Of a stretch of DNA of 51,957 bases, positions 7,569 through 15,084 are shown one piece after another. The DNA is from a virus: IMG/VR virus record IMGVR_UViG_3300044624_000440, positions 1-51,957 of that record; one strand, 5' to 3'. Position 1 is the stretch's first letter. Each line of letters opens with the position of its first letter. The position numbers were made by a program, and so were the translations under genes. The notes beneath the pieces were generated by a model. The model did not search any database. It was given only the letters and a program-made list of their open reading frames with translations, and was not told the DNA's origin.

Positions 7569-7932
7569 AGTTACACGCGAGACGCTGATTAAAGACCTGA
7601 AAGCCTCGGTGCGCGTCATCAATGCGCTACTGAACGCATACCCACTACCCGAAGGGCTGAACCGGAGCCTTACCGTAGGTGATGTCTTAGACGTTTCTGA
7701 TCTTGAACTGATACGGGTTCCAAATTTTGGGAGATTCTCATTAGCCGAATGGAAACGTCTGACCGCCCATTTGCGTGAGGGGTATACCGAAGCAGGCAGA
7801 GAACTGAGCGAAGAGTACATCGCCCTCAGACGCGTAAGAGCAATCTTGAACACTGTCGGCGGTACCCACAAAAATCTCGCCCGTCTTTACGAAGAACTGG
7901 CGGAGATCGTACTGCCCTTCGAGCGGACATAG
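7558..7932 (+). CDS. Small protein with RNA polymerase alpha-CTD-like domain
   Basis: Residues about 17-70 of this 124-residue protein resemble the C-terminal domain of the bacterial RNA polymerase alpha subunit. R19 and N22 match E. coli R265 and N268, TVGDVL (39-44) matches the IGDLV segment, and PNFGRFSLAE (55-64) matches PNLGKKSLTE (293-302). Those residues form the helix-hairpin-helix surface that binds the upstream promoter minor groove. K298 is replaced by F60, and the loop before TVGD is eight residues longer. The C-terminal half is a charged helix. It could redirect host transcription or simply bind DNA. AGGAGCAAG precedes the ATG, which lies inside the polymerase gene. Confidence 0.65.
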   Translation: MADEVTRETLIKDLKASVRVINALLNAYPLPEGLNRSLTVGDVLDVSDLELIRVPNFGRFSLAEWKRLTAHLREGYTEAGRELSEEYIALRRVRAILNTVGGTHKNLARLYEELAEIVLPFERT

Positions 7933-7941
7933 GAGCAAGTT

Positions 7942-8394
7942 ATGACTAATGAAATACACCCAGTGGTCGAGTTGCTGATCGCCCGAATGGAAAGCCACCC
8001 CGAGGAGTTTAAGGACGACTACCTGATGTCAGAGGTGAGTCCTGCAAATGGTTCTGGTCGTTGGCTTCGCGCCACCCAAGCTATTCAAGATCATGGTTCG
8101 AAGCGAGACGTAGAAGCGCTCAACGCCGCGCTTTCAAAAATATACATGCAGTACATCCATGAATGGACGATGGACGAGCTACTCAACGGCGAGGATCGTC
8201 GGCGCGAAGAGGAAGAGAGAAAGAAGCAGTTGTGGCAGCAACAACAGCAGCAGCTGTACCAGCAAGCGTATCAGCAATCACCGCACATACGGGCAGGTAC
8301 TACAGGGCTGCAAAACACAGCCGCCGCCACGACTGGCCTACAGCTAGGCGAAGACTCACTGATGCAACAAATTAGAAAGAGGTTAATCAAATGA
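7942..8394 (+). CDS. Hypothetical protein with glutamine-rich tract
   Basis: The 150-residue product has a helical, charged N-terminal region (about 1-85), a basic stretch with RRREEEERKK, a glutamine run encoded largely by CAG/CAA codons around 8230-8280, and a pair of TTGLQ motifs around residues 120-133. The tract suggests a flexible linker or oligomerising segment. AGGAGCAAG at 7931-7939 precedes the ATG; the stop overlaps the next start (ATGA). No known family recognised. Confidence 0.5.
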   Translation: MTNEIHPVVELLIARMESHPEEFKDDYLMSEVSPANGSGRWLRATQAIQDHGSKRDVEALNAALSKIYMQYIHEWTMDELLNGEDRRREEEERKKQLWQQQQQQLYQQAYQQSPHIRAGTTGLQNTAAATTGLQLGEDSLMQQIRKRLIK

Positions 8395-8987
8395 GCGAAT
8401 ATCAATTTACCAAAGACTGGTTCGGCTGGGCACCGCCCGTGTGGGAGCAGCTTATCCCTATGCTATCGGGCGAAGCCGGTAAGCGTAACTTCCTAGAAAT
8501 CGGTTCCTTCGAAGGCCGCAGCACCGTCTGGACCATGGAGAACATGATGCAGAAGGGCGACTACATCTACTGCATCGACACATGGGAAGGCGGCGAGGAG
8601 CACGGTGCAGAGGATATGCAGGCTGTGTTCGAGCGGTTCAAAGCCAACACCGCTATCGCCAAGGATAAGACAAAGGTGGTTCGGGGGTACGCCATGGACA
8701 CTTCCACTACTGAGCTAGCCAGTAAAATCCAAGACGGCTTCCAGTATGACTTCATCTACATCGACGGATCGCACATCGCCAAGGACGTGCTGACCGATGC
8801 GTGTATGGCTTGGCAGGTGCTCAAGCCCAAGGGGATCATAGTGTTTGACGATTATGTGTGGGGTGACCCGCGTGACATCCTGCACCGTCCGAAGGCAGCA
8901 ATCGACGCCTTCACCAATATCTTTGCCGAGGAGGTAGAGATCATCCATGTTGGTTATCAACTGGTGGTACGCAAGAAGGGAGAGTGA
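8391..8987 (+). CDS. Class I SAM-dependent methyltransferase
   Basis: The 198-residue protein has motif I FLEIGSFEGRS (E36, G38), an acidic motif II in IYCIDTW, a central YDFIYIDGSH and GIIVFDDY, as in Methyltransf_24-type small-molecule or O-methyltransferases. Such enzymes transfer a methyl group from S-adenosylmethionine. In phages they often sit near glycosyltransferases, as here (9330-10100), so modification of a glycan or small molecule is plausible, but the substrate is not visible. There is no DNA-methyltransferase catalytic motif (no NPPY or PC motif). It starts in the upstream stop (ATGA). Confidence 0.8.
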   Translation: MSEYQFTKDWFGWAPPVWEQLIPMLSGEAGKRNFLEIGSFEGRSTVWTMENMMQKGDYIYCIDTWEGGEEHGAEDMQAVFERFKANTAIAKDKTKVVRGYAMDTSTTELASKIQDGFQYDFIYIDGSHIAKDVLTDACMAWQVLKPKGIIVFDDYVWGDPRDILHRPKAAIDAFTNIFAEEVEIIHVGYQLVVRKKGE

Positions 8988-8989
8988 GT

Positions 8990-9169
8990 ATGGACTGGGT
9001 TACTATTGTATGTGGCGCGATTGCACTGCTCTTTAGTTTTATACTCGGACGGATAAGCGGCAGTGCCATAGTCGGGCAAATCAAGTATGAGAACGAGCGG
9101 CTCAACAAAGAGCTAAAACGTCTAACCGACCGCGATAGCCGTGGTCGCTTCAAAGGAGACAAGAAATGA
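8990..9169 (+). CDS. Small single-pass membrane protein
   Basis: I prefer the ATG at 8990 (59 residues, MDWVTIV...) with AAGGGAGAG just before it; an in-frame GTG at 8984 is possible. Residues about 4-24 form one membrane segment, followed by a charged coiled-coil-like tail ending RDSRGRFKGDKK. The tail is probably cytoplasmic by the positive-inside rule. Function unknown; it sits between the methyltransferase and a zinc-ribbon gene. Confidence 0.5.
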   Translation: MDWVTIVCGAIALLFSFILGRISGSAIVGQIKYENERLNKELKRLTDRDSRGRFKGDKK

Positions 9170-9327
9170 GTAAGGGTAAAGGTAAATCGAGAGCACCGAC
9201 CGCTCCAGTCAAGGAGATGCCGAAGCGCGCACCGTTCCGTAAGACCTGCACCACCTGCGGTGCTAGCTGGCTGGGCGACCTGATCTACGACTGTGGCCAT
9301 GGGACTGTGATCGAGCAGGATATCTAA
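9166..9327 (+). CDS. Small zinc-ribbon-like protein
   Basis: The ATG at 9166 overlaps the upstream TGA, giving 53 residues to the TAA at 9325-9327. The basic N-terminus (MSKGKGKSRA) is followed by a CTTCG knuckle and a DCGH segment, three cysteines and one histidine that could bind one zinc. It fills the space between the membrane protein and the glycosyltransferase exactly. Role unknown; nucleic acid binding is possible. Confidence 0.45.
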   Translation: MSKGKGKSRAPTAPVKEMPKRAPFRKTCTTCGASWLGDLIYDCGHGTVIEQDI

Positions 9328-9329
9328 CC

Positions 9330-10100
9330 ATGACCGATGAAATCAAAGTGGCCACAAAACGCCCTAAGATGATGATCGCTACCCCCATGTACGGGGGTAT
9401 GTGCACGGGCATGTATGTGCTTGGCCTTCTCAACACTATGAACACCATGCGTGAACTGGGTGTCGAGGTGCGCTGGGCGCATATGACCAACGAGAGTCTT
9501 ATCACTCGTGCTCGTAACGAGCTAGCCCGTGCGTTTCTGGAAACAGATTGCGACTACCTCATGTTTATTGACGCCGATATCGGCTTCGATGGCAGAGCTA
9601 TTCCGACCCTCATGGCGGTGGATGACGATATCGTATGCGGTATCTACCCCAAGAAAGAGGTGAACTGGGAGAGCGTCAAGCGCGCAGCCAAGGCTGGCAA
9701 GGACGACCTACAGGATCATGGCGGTGCGTTCGTGTTCAACATGATAAACGAGCGTCATGCCGAGACGGACGAGCGTGGGGTTATCGAGGTGCGCCATGGT
9801 GGCACTGGTTTCATGCTTATTAAACGTGGGGTGTTCGAGCATCTGATGCCCCACGTACCTACCTATCGGGTGTCATCGTTCATCAAGCCCGATGGCGAGT
9901 ATGAGAAACCACTGACTTATGAGTTCTTCGCTACCAGCATAGACGAGACTGGTGCGCTGCTATCGGAGGACTACCACTTTTGCGAACTGTTTCGCAAACA
10001 CGGGGGGAAGATATACGCCCACCCCTTCGTGAAATTGGACCATGTTGGGACCTACGTCTACAACGGGGACATCCTAAAATCGGGCGGCAATCTCAAGTAA
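9330..10100 (+). CDS. Glycosyltransferase, GT-A fold (early copy)
   Basis: The 256-residue protein has a GT-A type core: an N-terminal MMIATPMYGG strand-loop, a RARNELA helix at 60-66, and the metal/nucleotide-sugar DxD motif D81-A-D83 in LMFIDADIGFD. A second, acidic LLSEDYHFCELF segment and DHVG near the C-terminus match the downstream metal-binding part of the fold. The enzyme should transfer a sugar from a nucleotide donor; the acceptor (phage DNA base, virion protein or cell envelope) is not shown. A paralogue is encoded at 51209-51946 on the other strand with R60 and the DxD at the same residue numbers. Confidence 0.8.
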   Translation: MTDEIKVATKRPKMMIATPMYGGMCTGMYVLGLLNTMNTMRELGVEVRWAHMTNESLITRARNELARAFLETDCDYLMFIDADIGFDGRAIPTLMAVDDDIVCGIYPKKEVNWESVKRAAKAGKDDLQDHGGAFVFNMINERHAETDERGVIEVRHGGTGFMLIKRGVFEHLMPHVPTYRVSSFIKPDGEYEKPLTYEFFATSIDETGALLSEDYHFCELFRKHGGKIYAHPFVKLDHVGTYVYNGDILKSGGNLK

Positions 10101-10112
10101 GGAGCAAATGAA

Positions 10113-10631
10113 ATGGTTAAGAAAAACAAAGCGTATGCAATTAGGAAAATGCTCAAGCAGGGTATGTCTGTGCGGGAAATCCGAGCGCGGATGGCCGTCA
10201 GTGAGGCTTATGTCTACACAATCAAAAAGCTGATGAGGGCTGGGGTGACCGATGTAAAAGCACCCCCCTTGGAACTGACCGAGGAAATGAAGGAAATGGC
10301 ATACGACCTTACGCAGGGTACGGGAAGACCAAAGCCCGGCGAGTTTATCGAAATAGGTACGAGCGTAGGCACAGTGCTCGATGAGCGCGGCGCGCGGTAC
10401 GGCAACTTCATCGACCAAGCGCGCATCGCGCAGCAGCTAAAGAATGTGGCTCACACCTTCGCCATGCAGCAGGGTAAGACTTTCGACGTGGATCAGGCCG
10501 AGGCTATCGACATGATCTTATCCAAGCTGGCTCGTATCCTCAACGGTGACCCCCACTACGCTGATAACTGGATCGACATCGCAGGATACGCCAAGCTGGT
10601 GGCTGACCGTCTCGAAGGGAAAATCCAATGA
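10113..10631 (+). CDS. HTH plus DUF6378-like protein
   Basis: The 172-residue product has an N-terminal helix-turn-helix-like segment (residues about 7-42, MLKQGMSVREIRARM...SEAYVYTIKK), a flexible middle, and a C-terminal domain (about 85-172) with ERGARYGNF, LSKLARILNGDP and WIDIAGYAKLV. The C-terminal pattern is that of DUF6378, widespread in phages and of unknown function. The fusion suggests the DUF6378 part is brought to DNA, or that the first domain is a regulator. AGGAGCAAA precedes the ATG; the stop overlaps the next start. Confidence 0.7.
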   Translation: MVKKNKAYAIRKMLKQGMSVREIRARMAVSEAYVYTIKKLMRAGVTDVKAPPLELTEEMKEMAYDLTQGTGRPKPGEFIEIGTSVGTVLDERGARYGNFIDQARIAQQLKNVAHTFAMQQGKTFDVDQAEAIDMILSKLARILNGDPHYADNWIDIAGYAKLVADRLEGKIQ

Positions 10632-10903
10632 TGACCCCCGATGACGCACTGCGTCAGGCAAGTATGACGGCGCGAGAGTATGCGCGGGAAGGTGTGAAGG
10701 CTTTCGAGGACTACTTCGATATGTCGGCAGCAGATGACCCAAAAGCTGCGGCTACGTTTATAGCAGGATTTATGCAGGCGGCGTCTACTGACTTCACTGC
10801 ATGGGCTATCCAACGTCAATTCGAAAGGGTAAACGGTAGCTTGGATAGCGGCTTCGAAGACCTAATCTCACTCATAGCCGAGCGTCTTCAATCAAGGGAC
10901 TAA
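10628..10903 (+). CDS. Small hypothetical protein
   Basis: The 91-residue product starts at an ATG overlapping the upstream stop (ATGA), with a second ATG codon directly after. It is acidic and helical (MTAREYAREGVKAFEDYF, DLISLIAERLQSRD). I see no motif. Its place between DUF6378 and a RecB-like nuclease suggests a nucleic-acid-related role, but this is only context. Confidence 0.45.
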   Translation: MMTPDDALRQASMTAREYAREGVKAFEDYFDMSAADDPKAAATFIAGFMQAASTDFTAWAIQRQFERVNGSLDSGFEDLISLIAERLQSRD

Positions 10904-10905
10904 TA

Positions 10906-11580
10906 ATGCCAGCATGGTCGTACAGCAGTATCAAGACATTCGAGCAGTGCCCGAAGAAGTATTTTCACCTCAAGGTCGCAAAGGATGTCAAAGATAACCC
11001 GGGGCCGGAAGCGGTTTACGGTACTGAAGTACACCTAGCAGCAGAAGAGTTCATCAGGGATGGCAAGCCGGTCCCCGACAAGTATGGTTTCATCCTGCCT
11101 GTTGTGGAGCGGCTTGCCAAATTTCCCGGCGAGAAGCGTGTCGAGATGAAGTTGGGCCTACGCAAACAGGGCAACGAGTTCTCTCCCTGCAGCTTCTTTG
11201 ACAAGGAAGTCTGGTATCGGGGCATCATCGACTTGCTGATCGTCAACGGCGAACGTGCGCACCTGCTTGACTACAAGACGGGCAAGAATGCCAAGTATGC
11301 CGACATGAAGCAGCTCGACCTTATGGCTGGGGCTGTGTTCGTCCATTACCCCGAGGTGCAGGAGATCAAGTCGGGCCTGCTATACGTCGTGTCAAACGAG
11401 TTCCCGAAGAAGACCCATGTGCGGGAGAAGCTCAACGAGTATCTATCCGTATTCGATGAGCAACTAGGGCGGCTTGACGATGCGATGGAGAATGGTGTGT
11501 TCAACCCCAAGTCTGGCCCTTTGTGTGGCTGGTGTCCTGTGGTAGAATGCGCGCATTGGAAGCCAAAAAGGAAGCGGTGA
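10906..11580 (+). CDS. PD-(D/E)XK nuclease, Cas4/RecB-like, with four cysteines
   Basis: The 224-residue protein begins WSYSSIKTFEQCPKKY, the typical start of the RecB/Cas4-like nuclease superfamily. H43, the aspartate of WYRGIIDLL, the D and K of LLDYKTGK and the following QLDLMAG match its active-site order. C15 plus CGWCPVVEC near the C-terminus gives the one-plus-three cysteine pattern of AddB/Cas4 iron-sulfur clusters. Phage members probably process DNA ends in recombination or replication. There is no cas gene nearby, so a CRISPR role is not suggested. Confidence 0.85.
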   Translation: MPAWSYSSIKTFEQCPKKYFHLKVAKDVKDNPGPEAVYGTEVHLAAEEFIRDGKPVPDKYGFILPVVERLAKFPGEKRVEMKLGLRKQGNEFSPCSFFDKEVWYRGIIDLLIVNGERAHLLDYKTGKNAKYADMKQLDLMAGAVFVHYPEVQEIKSGLLYVVSNEFPKKTHVREKLNEYLSVFDEQLGRLDDAMENGVFNPKSGPLCGWCPVVECAHWKPKRKR

Positions 11581-11888
11581 TGCCGTACAAAGACCCTAAA
11601 GACCGTAAGTACACGGGTGCTCCCGCTGCGTACCAAGCGCAGCCAGAGCAGAAGAAGAACCGTGCAGCGCGCAACGCAGCCCGAGCCAAGATGATGAAGG
11701 CTGGCAAGGTCAAGAAGGGTGACGGCAAGGACGTGGCGCACAAGGTCGCCTTCGACAAGGGCGGCTCTAACAAACACGGGACCCGCATAGAGAGTGCGTC
11801 GGCCAACCGGTCCTTTGCTAGGGATAGCAAGCGCAACCTAGTGTCTGAGACGAGCAAGCGGGAGCGTAAAAAGCGTGGAGATCGTTGA
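11580..11888 (+). CDS. Small basic protein, degenerate HNH-like
   Basis: I use the ATG at 11580, overlapping the upstream TGA, for 102 residues beginning MPYKDPKDRKYTG. The protein is lysine/arginine rich (NRAARNAARAKMMKAG) and has GKDVAHK, FDKGGSNKHGTR and NRSFARD, which resembles the H-N-N arrangement of small phage HNH-like proteins, but without the cysteine pairs and with A where many have D before the H. It may bind DNA without cutting. It sits between the nuclease and helicase genes and overlaps the latter by 14 bases. Confidence 0.5.
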   Translation: MPYKDPKDRKYTGAPAAYQAQPEQKKNRAARNAARAKMMKAGKVKKGDGKDVAHKVAFDKGGSNKHGTRIESASANRSFARDSKRNLVSETSKRERKKRGDR

Positions 11889-13434
11889 GAACAGAGCATT
11901 GCTCTTCGAGACAGAAGACCCAAGACTAATTACCGACATCATCGAAAAGAGTGCGGTAGTTGCAAACGATAGGAGCAAATACAAAGTGTTAGTTAGATGG
12001 GGGCTAGAGGAAGCCCAAACCCTTGCGCGACTTGAGCACAAGGACACACCCTCACCGATCCTACGGGATTACAAATGGACAGGTAAGCTCACACCGTTCG
12101 AGCACCAGAAGACCACAGCGTCATTCCTATCACTGCGCAAGCGCGCGTTCTGCTTCAACGAGCAGGGTACGGGTAAGACGGCCAGTGTCATCTGGGCAGC
12201 CGACTACCTCATGAAGCAAGGGCTGGTGAAGCGAGTGCTGGTGCTGTGCCCCCTGTCGATCATGAAGTCGGCGTGGCAGCAAGACCTGTTCAAGTTCGCC
12301 ATGCACCGCTCATGCGGCGTGGCACATGGTACGGCTACGCAGCGCGCTGCGGTCGTCAACAGCGGAGCCGAGTTCGTCGTCATCAATTTCGACGGTCTCT
12401 CGGTTATCAAAGACCAGATCACAAGCGGTGGCTTTGACCTGATCGTGGTGGATGAGGCTAACGCCTACAAGAACCCACAGACCAACCGCTGGAAGGTGCT
12501 CAATGAGTTGGTCAAGACGAATGATCCTCGGCTATGGATGCTTACTGGTACGCCAGCAGCCCAATCACCTCTGGATGCGTTCGGTCTCGCCAAGCTGGTG
12601 AACCCAGACAAGTCTCCAAAATACTACAGCTACTTCCGTGCTGACACCATGTATCAGCTGACGAAGTTCAAGTGGGTGCCCAAGCCAACCGCACCGGAGT
12701 ATGTGCACAACGTCCTGCAACCGGCGATCCGGTTCGAGAAGAAGGACTGCCTCGACCTACCAGAGGTCACCTACATGGACCGCGAAGCGCCGCTCACCCC
12801 GCAGCAAGCAAAATATTATAAGCAGCTGGCCAGTGAGTTGCTTGTCGAAGCTGATGGGGAGGAGATCAGTGCGGTCAACGCAGCGGTCAAGATCAACAAG
12901 CTCCTGCAGATCAGCGGAGGTGCGGCCTATTCGGATACTGGAGAAGTCATAGAGTTCGATGTGTCCAACCGCCTCAACACGGTGCTGGAAGTCATTGAGG
13001 AGGCTAGCAACAAGGTGCTGGTCTTCGTGCCATTCACCCACACCATCGAGCTTCTACGTACCAAGCTAGAGAAAGAGGGCATCACCTGTGGTGTCATCAA
13101 CGGCAAGGTGTCGGTCAATAAGCGCAGTGAGCTTGTCGATAAGTTCCAGACGGACAAAGACCCTCATGTGCTTATCATCCAGCCACAGGCAGCCAGCCAT
13201 GGGCTTACACTTACGGCAGCAGATACAATCATATGGTATGCGCCGGTCCCATCGGTGGAGACCTACCTACAGGCGAACGCCCGTATCAACCGTCCCGGCC
13301 AGAAGAACGCCATGACCGTCGTGCACATCAAGGGGAGCGAGGTCGAGGGCAGGCTATACTCGTTGCTGCGCAGCAACATCAACAACCATGAGCGCATCAT
13401 CGACCTGTACAGGGACCTGCTGAATACCCCTTGA
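11875..13434 (+). CDS. SNF2-family DNA helicase/translocase
   Basis: The 519-residue protein has the SNF2 motor: FEHQ (Q motif), Walker A NEQGTGKT from residue 95, a DEAN box at 193-196 (DEAH in many relatives), LTGTPAAQSP (motif III), and in the second RecA lobe SHGLTLT and QANARINRPGQ (motifs V and VI). It would use ATP to move on duplex DNA and remodel forks or protein-DNA complexes. The GTG at 11875 is used as start because the N-terminal segment (NRALLFETEDP, PSPI, WTGKLTPF) is conserved in phage relatives. An in-frame GTG at 11986 with AGGAGCAAA just before it is an alternative. Confidence 0.9.
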   Translation: MEIVENRALLFETEDPRLITDIIEKSAVVANDRSKYKVLVRWGLEEAQTLARLEHKDTPSPILRDYKWTGKLTPFEHQKTTASFLSLRKRAFCFNEQGTGKTASVIWAADYLMKQGLVKRVLVLCPLSIMKSAWQQDLFKFAMHRSCGVAHGTATQRAAVVNSGAEFVVINFDGLSVIKDQITSGGFDLIVVDEANAYKNPQTNRWKVLNELVKTNDPRLWMLTGTPAAQSPLDAFGLAKLVNPDKSPKYYSYFRADTMYQLTKFKWVPKPTAPEYVHNVLQPAIRFEKKDCLDLPEVTYMDREAPLTPQQAKYYKQLASELLVEADGEEISAVNAAVKINKLLQISGGAAYSDTGEVIEFDVSNRLNTVLEVIEEASNKVLVFVPFTHTIELLRTKLEKEGITCGVINGKVSVNKRSELVDKFQTDKDPHVLIIQPQAASHGLTLTAADTIIWYAPVPSVETYLQANARINRPGQKNAMTVVHIKGSEVEGRLYSLLRSNINNHERIIDLYRDLLNTP

Positions 13435-13445
13435 CACTGTATAAT
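13431..13445 (+). promoter_or_regulatory. Promoter-like element with closely spaced hexamers, copy 2
   Basis: TTGACACTGTATAAT holds perfect -35-like and -10-like hexamers three bases apart, as at 4484-4498. It overlaps the helicase stop codon and lies 42 bases before the ATG at 13487. A conventional -10 at 16-17 bases would be weak (TAAACC at 13454). Confidence 0.45.
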
Positions 13446-13486
13446 GTAAGCAATAAACCTACCAACCCAACCATAAGGAGCAAACT

Positions 13487-13894
13487 ATGGAAGATGAAGT
13501 AATCCCAGCTGACAAGCTGGTGGCGGTCTACCGTCGCATACGTGCCGCGATAGACGAGAAAGAAACCGAGCATGCCAAAGAGATCGCAGTGCTCAAGGAT
13601 AAGCTGGAGCTTGTTAGTGACAAACTCCTTAAGATTTGCAACGATCAGAACATGGACAGCCTTCGCACCCCCGAGGGTACGGTGACGCGCCGCATCAAGT
13701 CGCGCTACTGGACCACTGACTGGGAGCATATGTACAAGTTCATCAAGGAGCACGATGCGCCGTTCTTGCTAGAGCAGCGTATCCACAACGGGAATATGAA
13801 GCAGTTCCTTGAAGAAAACCCCAACCTGCACCCTGCTGGGTTACAGGCGGACCGCAAATACGCCATCACCGTGCGTAAACCGATGAACAAGTGA
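13487..13894 (+). CDS. Coiled-coil phage protein, possibly Gam-like
   Basis: The 135-residue product has a long charged coiled coil (about 10-55), then a compact domain with TPEGTVTRRIKSRYW, DWEHMYKFIKEHD and a terminal NPNLHPAGL segment. Similar phage proteins lie in DNA-metabolism clusters and are sometimes labelled host-nuclease inhibitor Gam; I consider that possible but unproven. AGGAGCAAAC at 13476-13485 precedes the ATG. It sits just upstream of a probable ssDNA-binding protein. Confidence 0.5.
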   Translation: MEDEVIPADKLVAVYRRIRAAIDEKETEHAKEIAVLKDKLELVSDKLLKICNDQNMDSLRTPEGTVTRRIKSRYWTTDWEHMYKFIKEHDAPFLLEQRIHNGNMKQFLEENPNLHPAGLQADRKYAITVRKPMNK

Positions 13895-13902
13895 GAGAAA
13901 TT

Positions 13903-14793
13903 ATGAGCAACATCACCATTTTTGAAGAGAGCAGCAACCTTCCAACCGTGAAGCGCGAGTCGCGTCTTGCGGACAAGATCAGTTCGGGCGGCGGCTTGCG
14001 CCGTATCGCCACTAACACCAACGGTACGTTCAAGCGCATCGTGGGCGGTGAGCAGATCGGTCGTGCGGTGCCCCATGAGATCAACGTCATTGTCGTGGAC
14101 ATGCTGAAGGATGTGTCGCGCGAATATTATGCCTCTGAGTACGACCCTGAGGGTAAAGCTACGCTGCCTGACTGCTGGTCTGCCGATGGTCGCACTCCCG
14201 ACCCCAAGGCTTCCAATAGGCAAGCAGCCAGTTGCGCGTCGTGCCCGATGAACGTCGATGGTTCAGGCAACAAGGGCCGTGGTAAGGCTTGCCGCTTCAA
14301 GCGCCGCATCGCTGTGCTGGCCGAGGGTGACCCGACCGGTGACGTGTATCAGATGAGCCTCGCAGCCAAGTCGCTGTTCGGTAAGGGCGTCGGTAACACG
14401 CATCCTTTCGAGAGCTACTGCAACTACCTTAAGGCTAACGGCGAAGCGCCGGACACTGTCGTGACCAAGGTTATGTACGATACCGAGGCAGACACGCTGA
14501 CGCTGAAGTTCAAGGCCGTGCGTCACCTGACGCAGGAAGAAGCAGACCTCGTCGACAACGCCTTTGCTGACCCCGATACCCAGCGCTACATCAAGCTCAC
14601 TGCTGCCGAAATGGACGGTGTGACGGCTAAGCCTGCCAAGGCTATCGAGGCACCTAAGCAGTCTGTGTTTGACGAGCCGGAAGAAGCAGAAGAGGAAGTC
14701 GCTGCACCTGCGAAGCGCGCGAAGAAGAGCGCGCCGGTTGAGGTCCCCGCCGAAGACACCGACCTTGCTACTCTCCTTGACGAATGGGACTAA
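13903..14793 (+). CDS. Probable single-stranded DNA-binding protein
   Basis: I prefer the ATG at 13903 (296 residues, MSNITIFEESS); a GTG at 13891 is in frame. The core (about 25-215) matches a widespread phage family with PDCWSADG, PDP, a CASCPMN...KACR cysteine cluster and a beta-rich domain. The last 80 residues are acidic and Ala/Pro/Lys mixed, ending LATLLDEWD, much like the acidic, aromatic-tipped tails of phage ssDNA-binding proteins that recruit replication partners. The position between helicase and primase genes supports this role. The DNA-binding activity itself is inferred. Confidence 0.6.
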   Translation: MSNITIFEESSNLPTVKRESRLADKISSGGGLRRIATNTNGTFKRIVGGEQIGRAVPHEINVIVVDMLKDVSREYYASEYDPEGKATLPDCWSADGRTPDPKASNRQAASCASCPMNVDGSGNKGRGKACRFKRRIAVLAEGDPTGDVYQMSLAAKSLFGKGVGNTHPFESYCNYLKANGEAPDTVVTKVMYDTEADTLTLKFKAVRHLTQEEADLVDNAFADPDTQRYIKLTAAEMDGVTAKPAKAIEAPKQSVFDEPEEAEEEVAAPAKRAKKSAPVEVPAEDTDLATLLDEWD

Positions 14794-14796
14794 GTC

Positions 14797-15030
14797 ATGA
14801 GTTATGGATACAGCCTAAGGTTGGTCCGGCTTAATCGTGAGGCCGATCCTAGCAAACTTGGTGTGCAGCTCGGGCGTCTGTGCATAGAGCACGACATCCC
14901 TGTCACTGAGGTTGCTAGGCGGTTCAAGGTCACTCGGGTGACGGTGTACAACTGGTTCTGTGGGGATAGCTCCCCGAGGCCGAATGTTGCACCGCTACTC
15001 GAAGCCTACATCGCTGACCTCGCGGCTTAA
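14797..15030 (+). CDS. Small helix-turn-helix protein
   Basis: The 77-residue protein has an XRE/Cro-like helix-turn-helix at about 37-58: IPVTEVARRFKVTRVTVYNW, then FCGDSSPRPN. Such proteins bind operators as dimers. No strong ribosome binding site precedes it; it begins three bases after the upstream stop, so it is probably coupled. It is a candidate regulator of this phage and a possible reader of the dyads at 212-229 and 2562-2577, although nothing in the sequence proves that link. Confidence 0.65.
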   Translation: MSYGYSLRLVRLNREADPSKLGVQLGRLCIEHDIPVTEVARRFKVTRVTVYNWFCGDSSPRPNVAPLLEAYIADLAA

Positions 15031-15053
15031 TGCTGTTTATATTAACGCATATA

Positions 15054-15071
15054 CAGGGGGTTTCGCCCCTG
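15054..15071 (+). other. Hairpin in the leader of the primase gene
   Basis: CAGGGG (15054-15059) can pair with CCCCTG (15066-15071) around a GTTTCG loop. No U-run follows, so it is not an intrinsic terminator. It ends 14 bases before the likely primase ATG, where no normal Shine-Dalgarno sequence is visible. Confidence 0.4.
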
Positions 15072-15084
15072 ATGACTGGTGCCC

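Noticed and set aside
10906-11580. Cas4 as part of a CRISPR system
   Set aside because: No repeat array and no other cas gene; the PD-(D/E)XK fold is widespread in phages.
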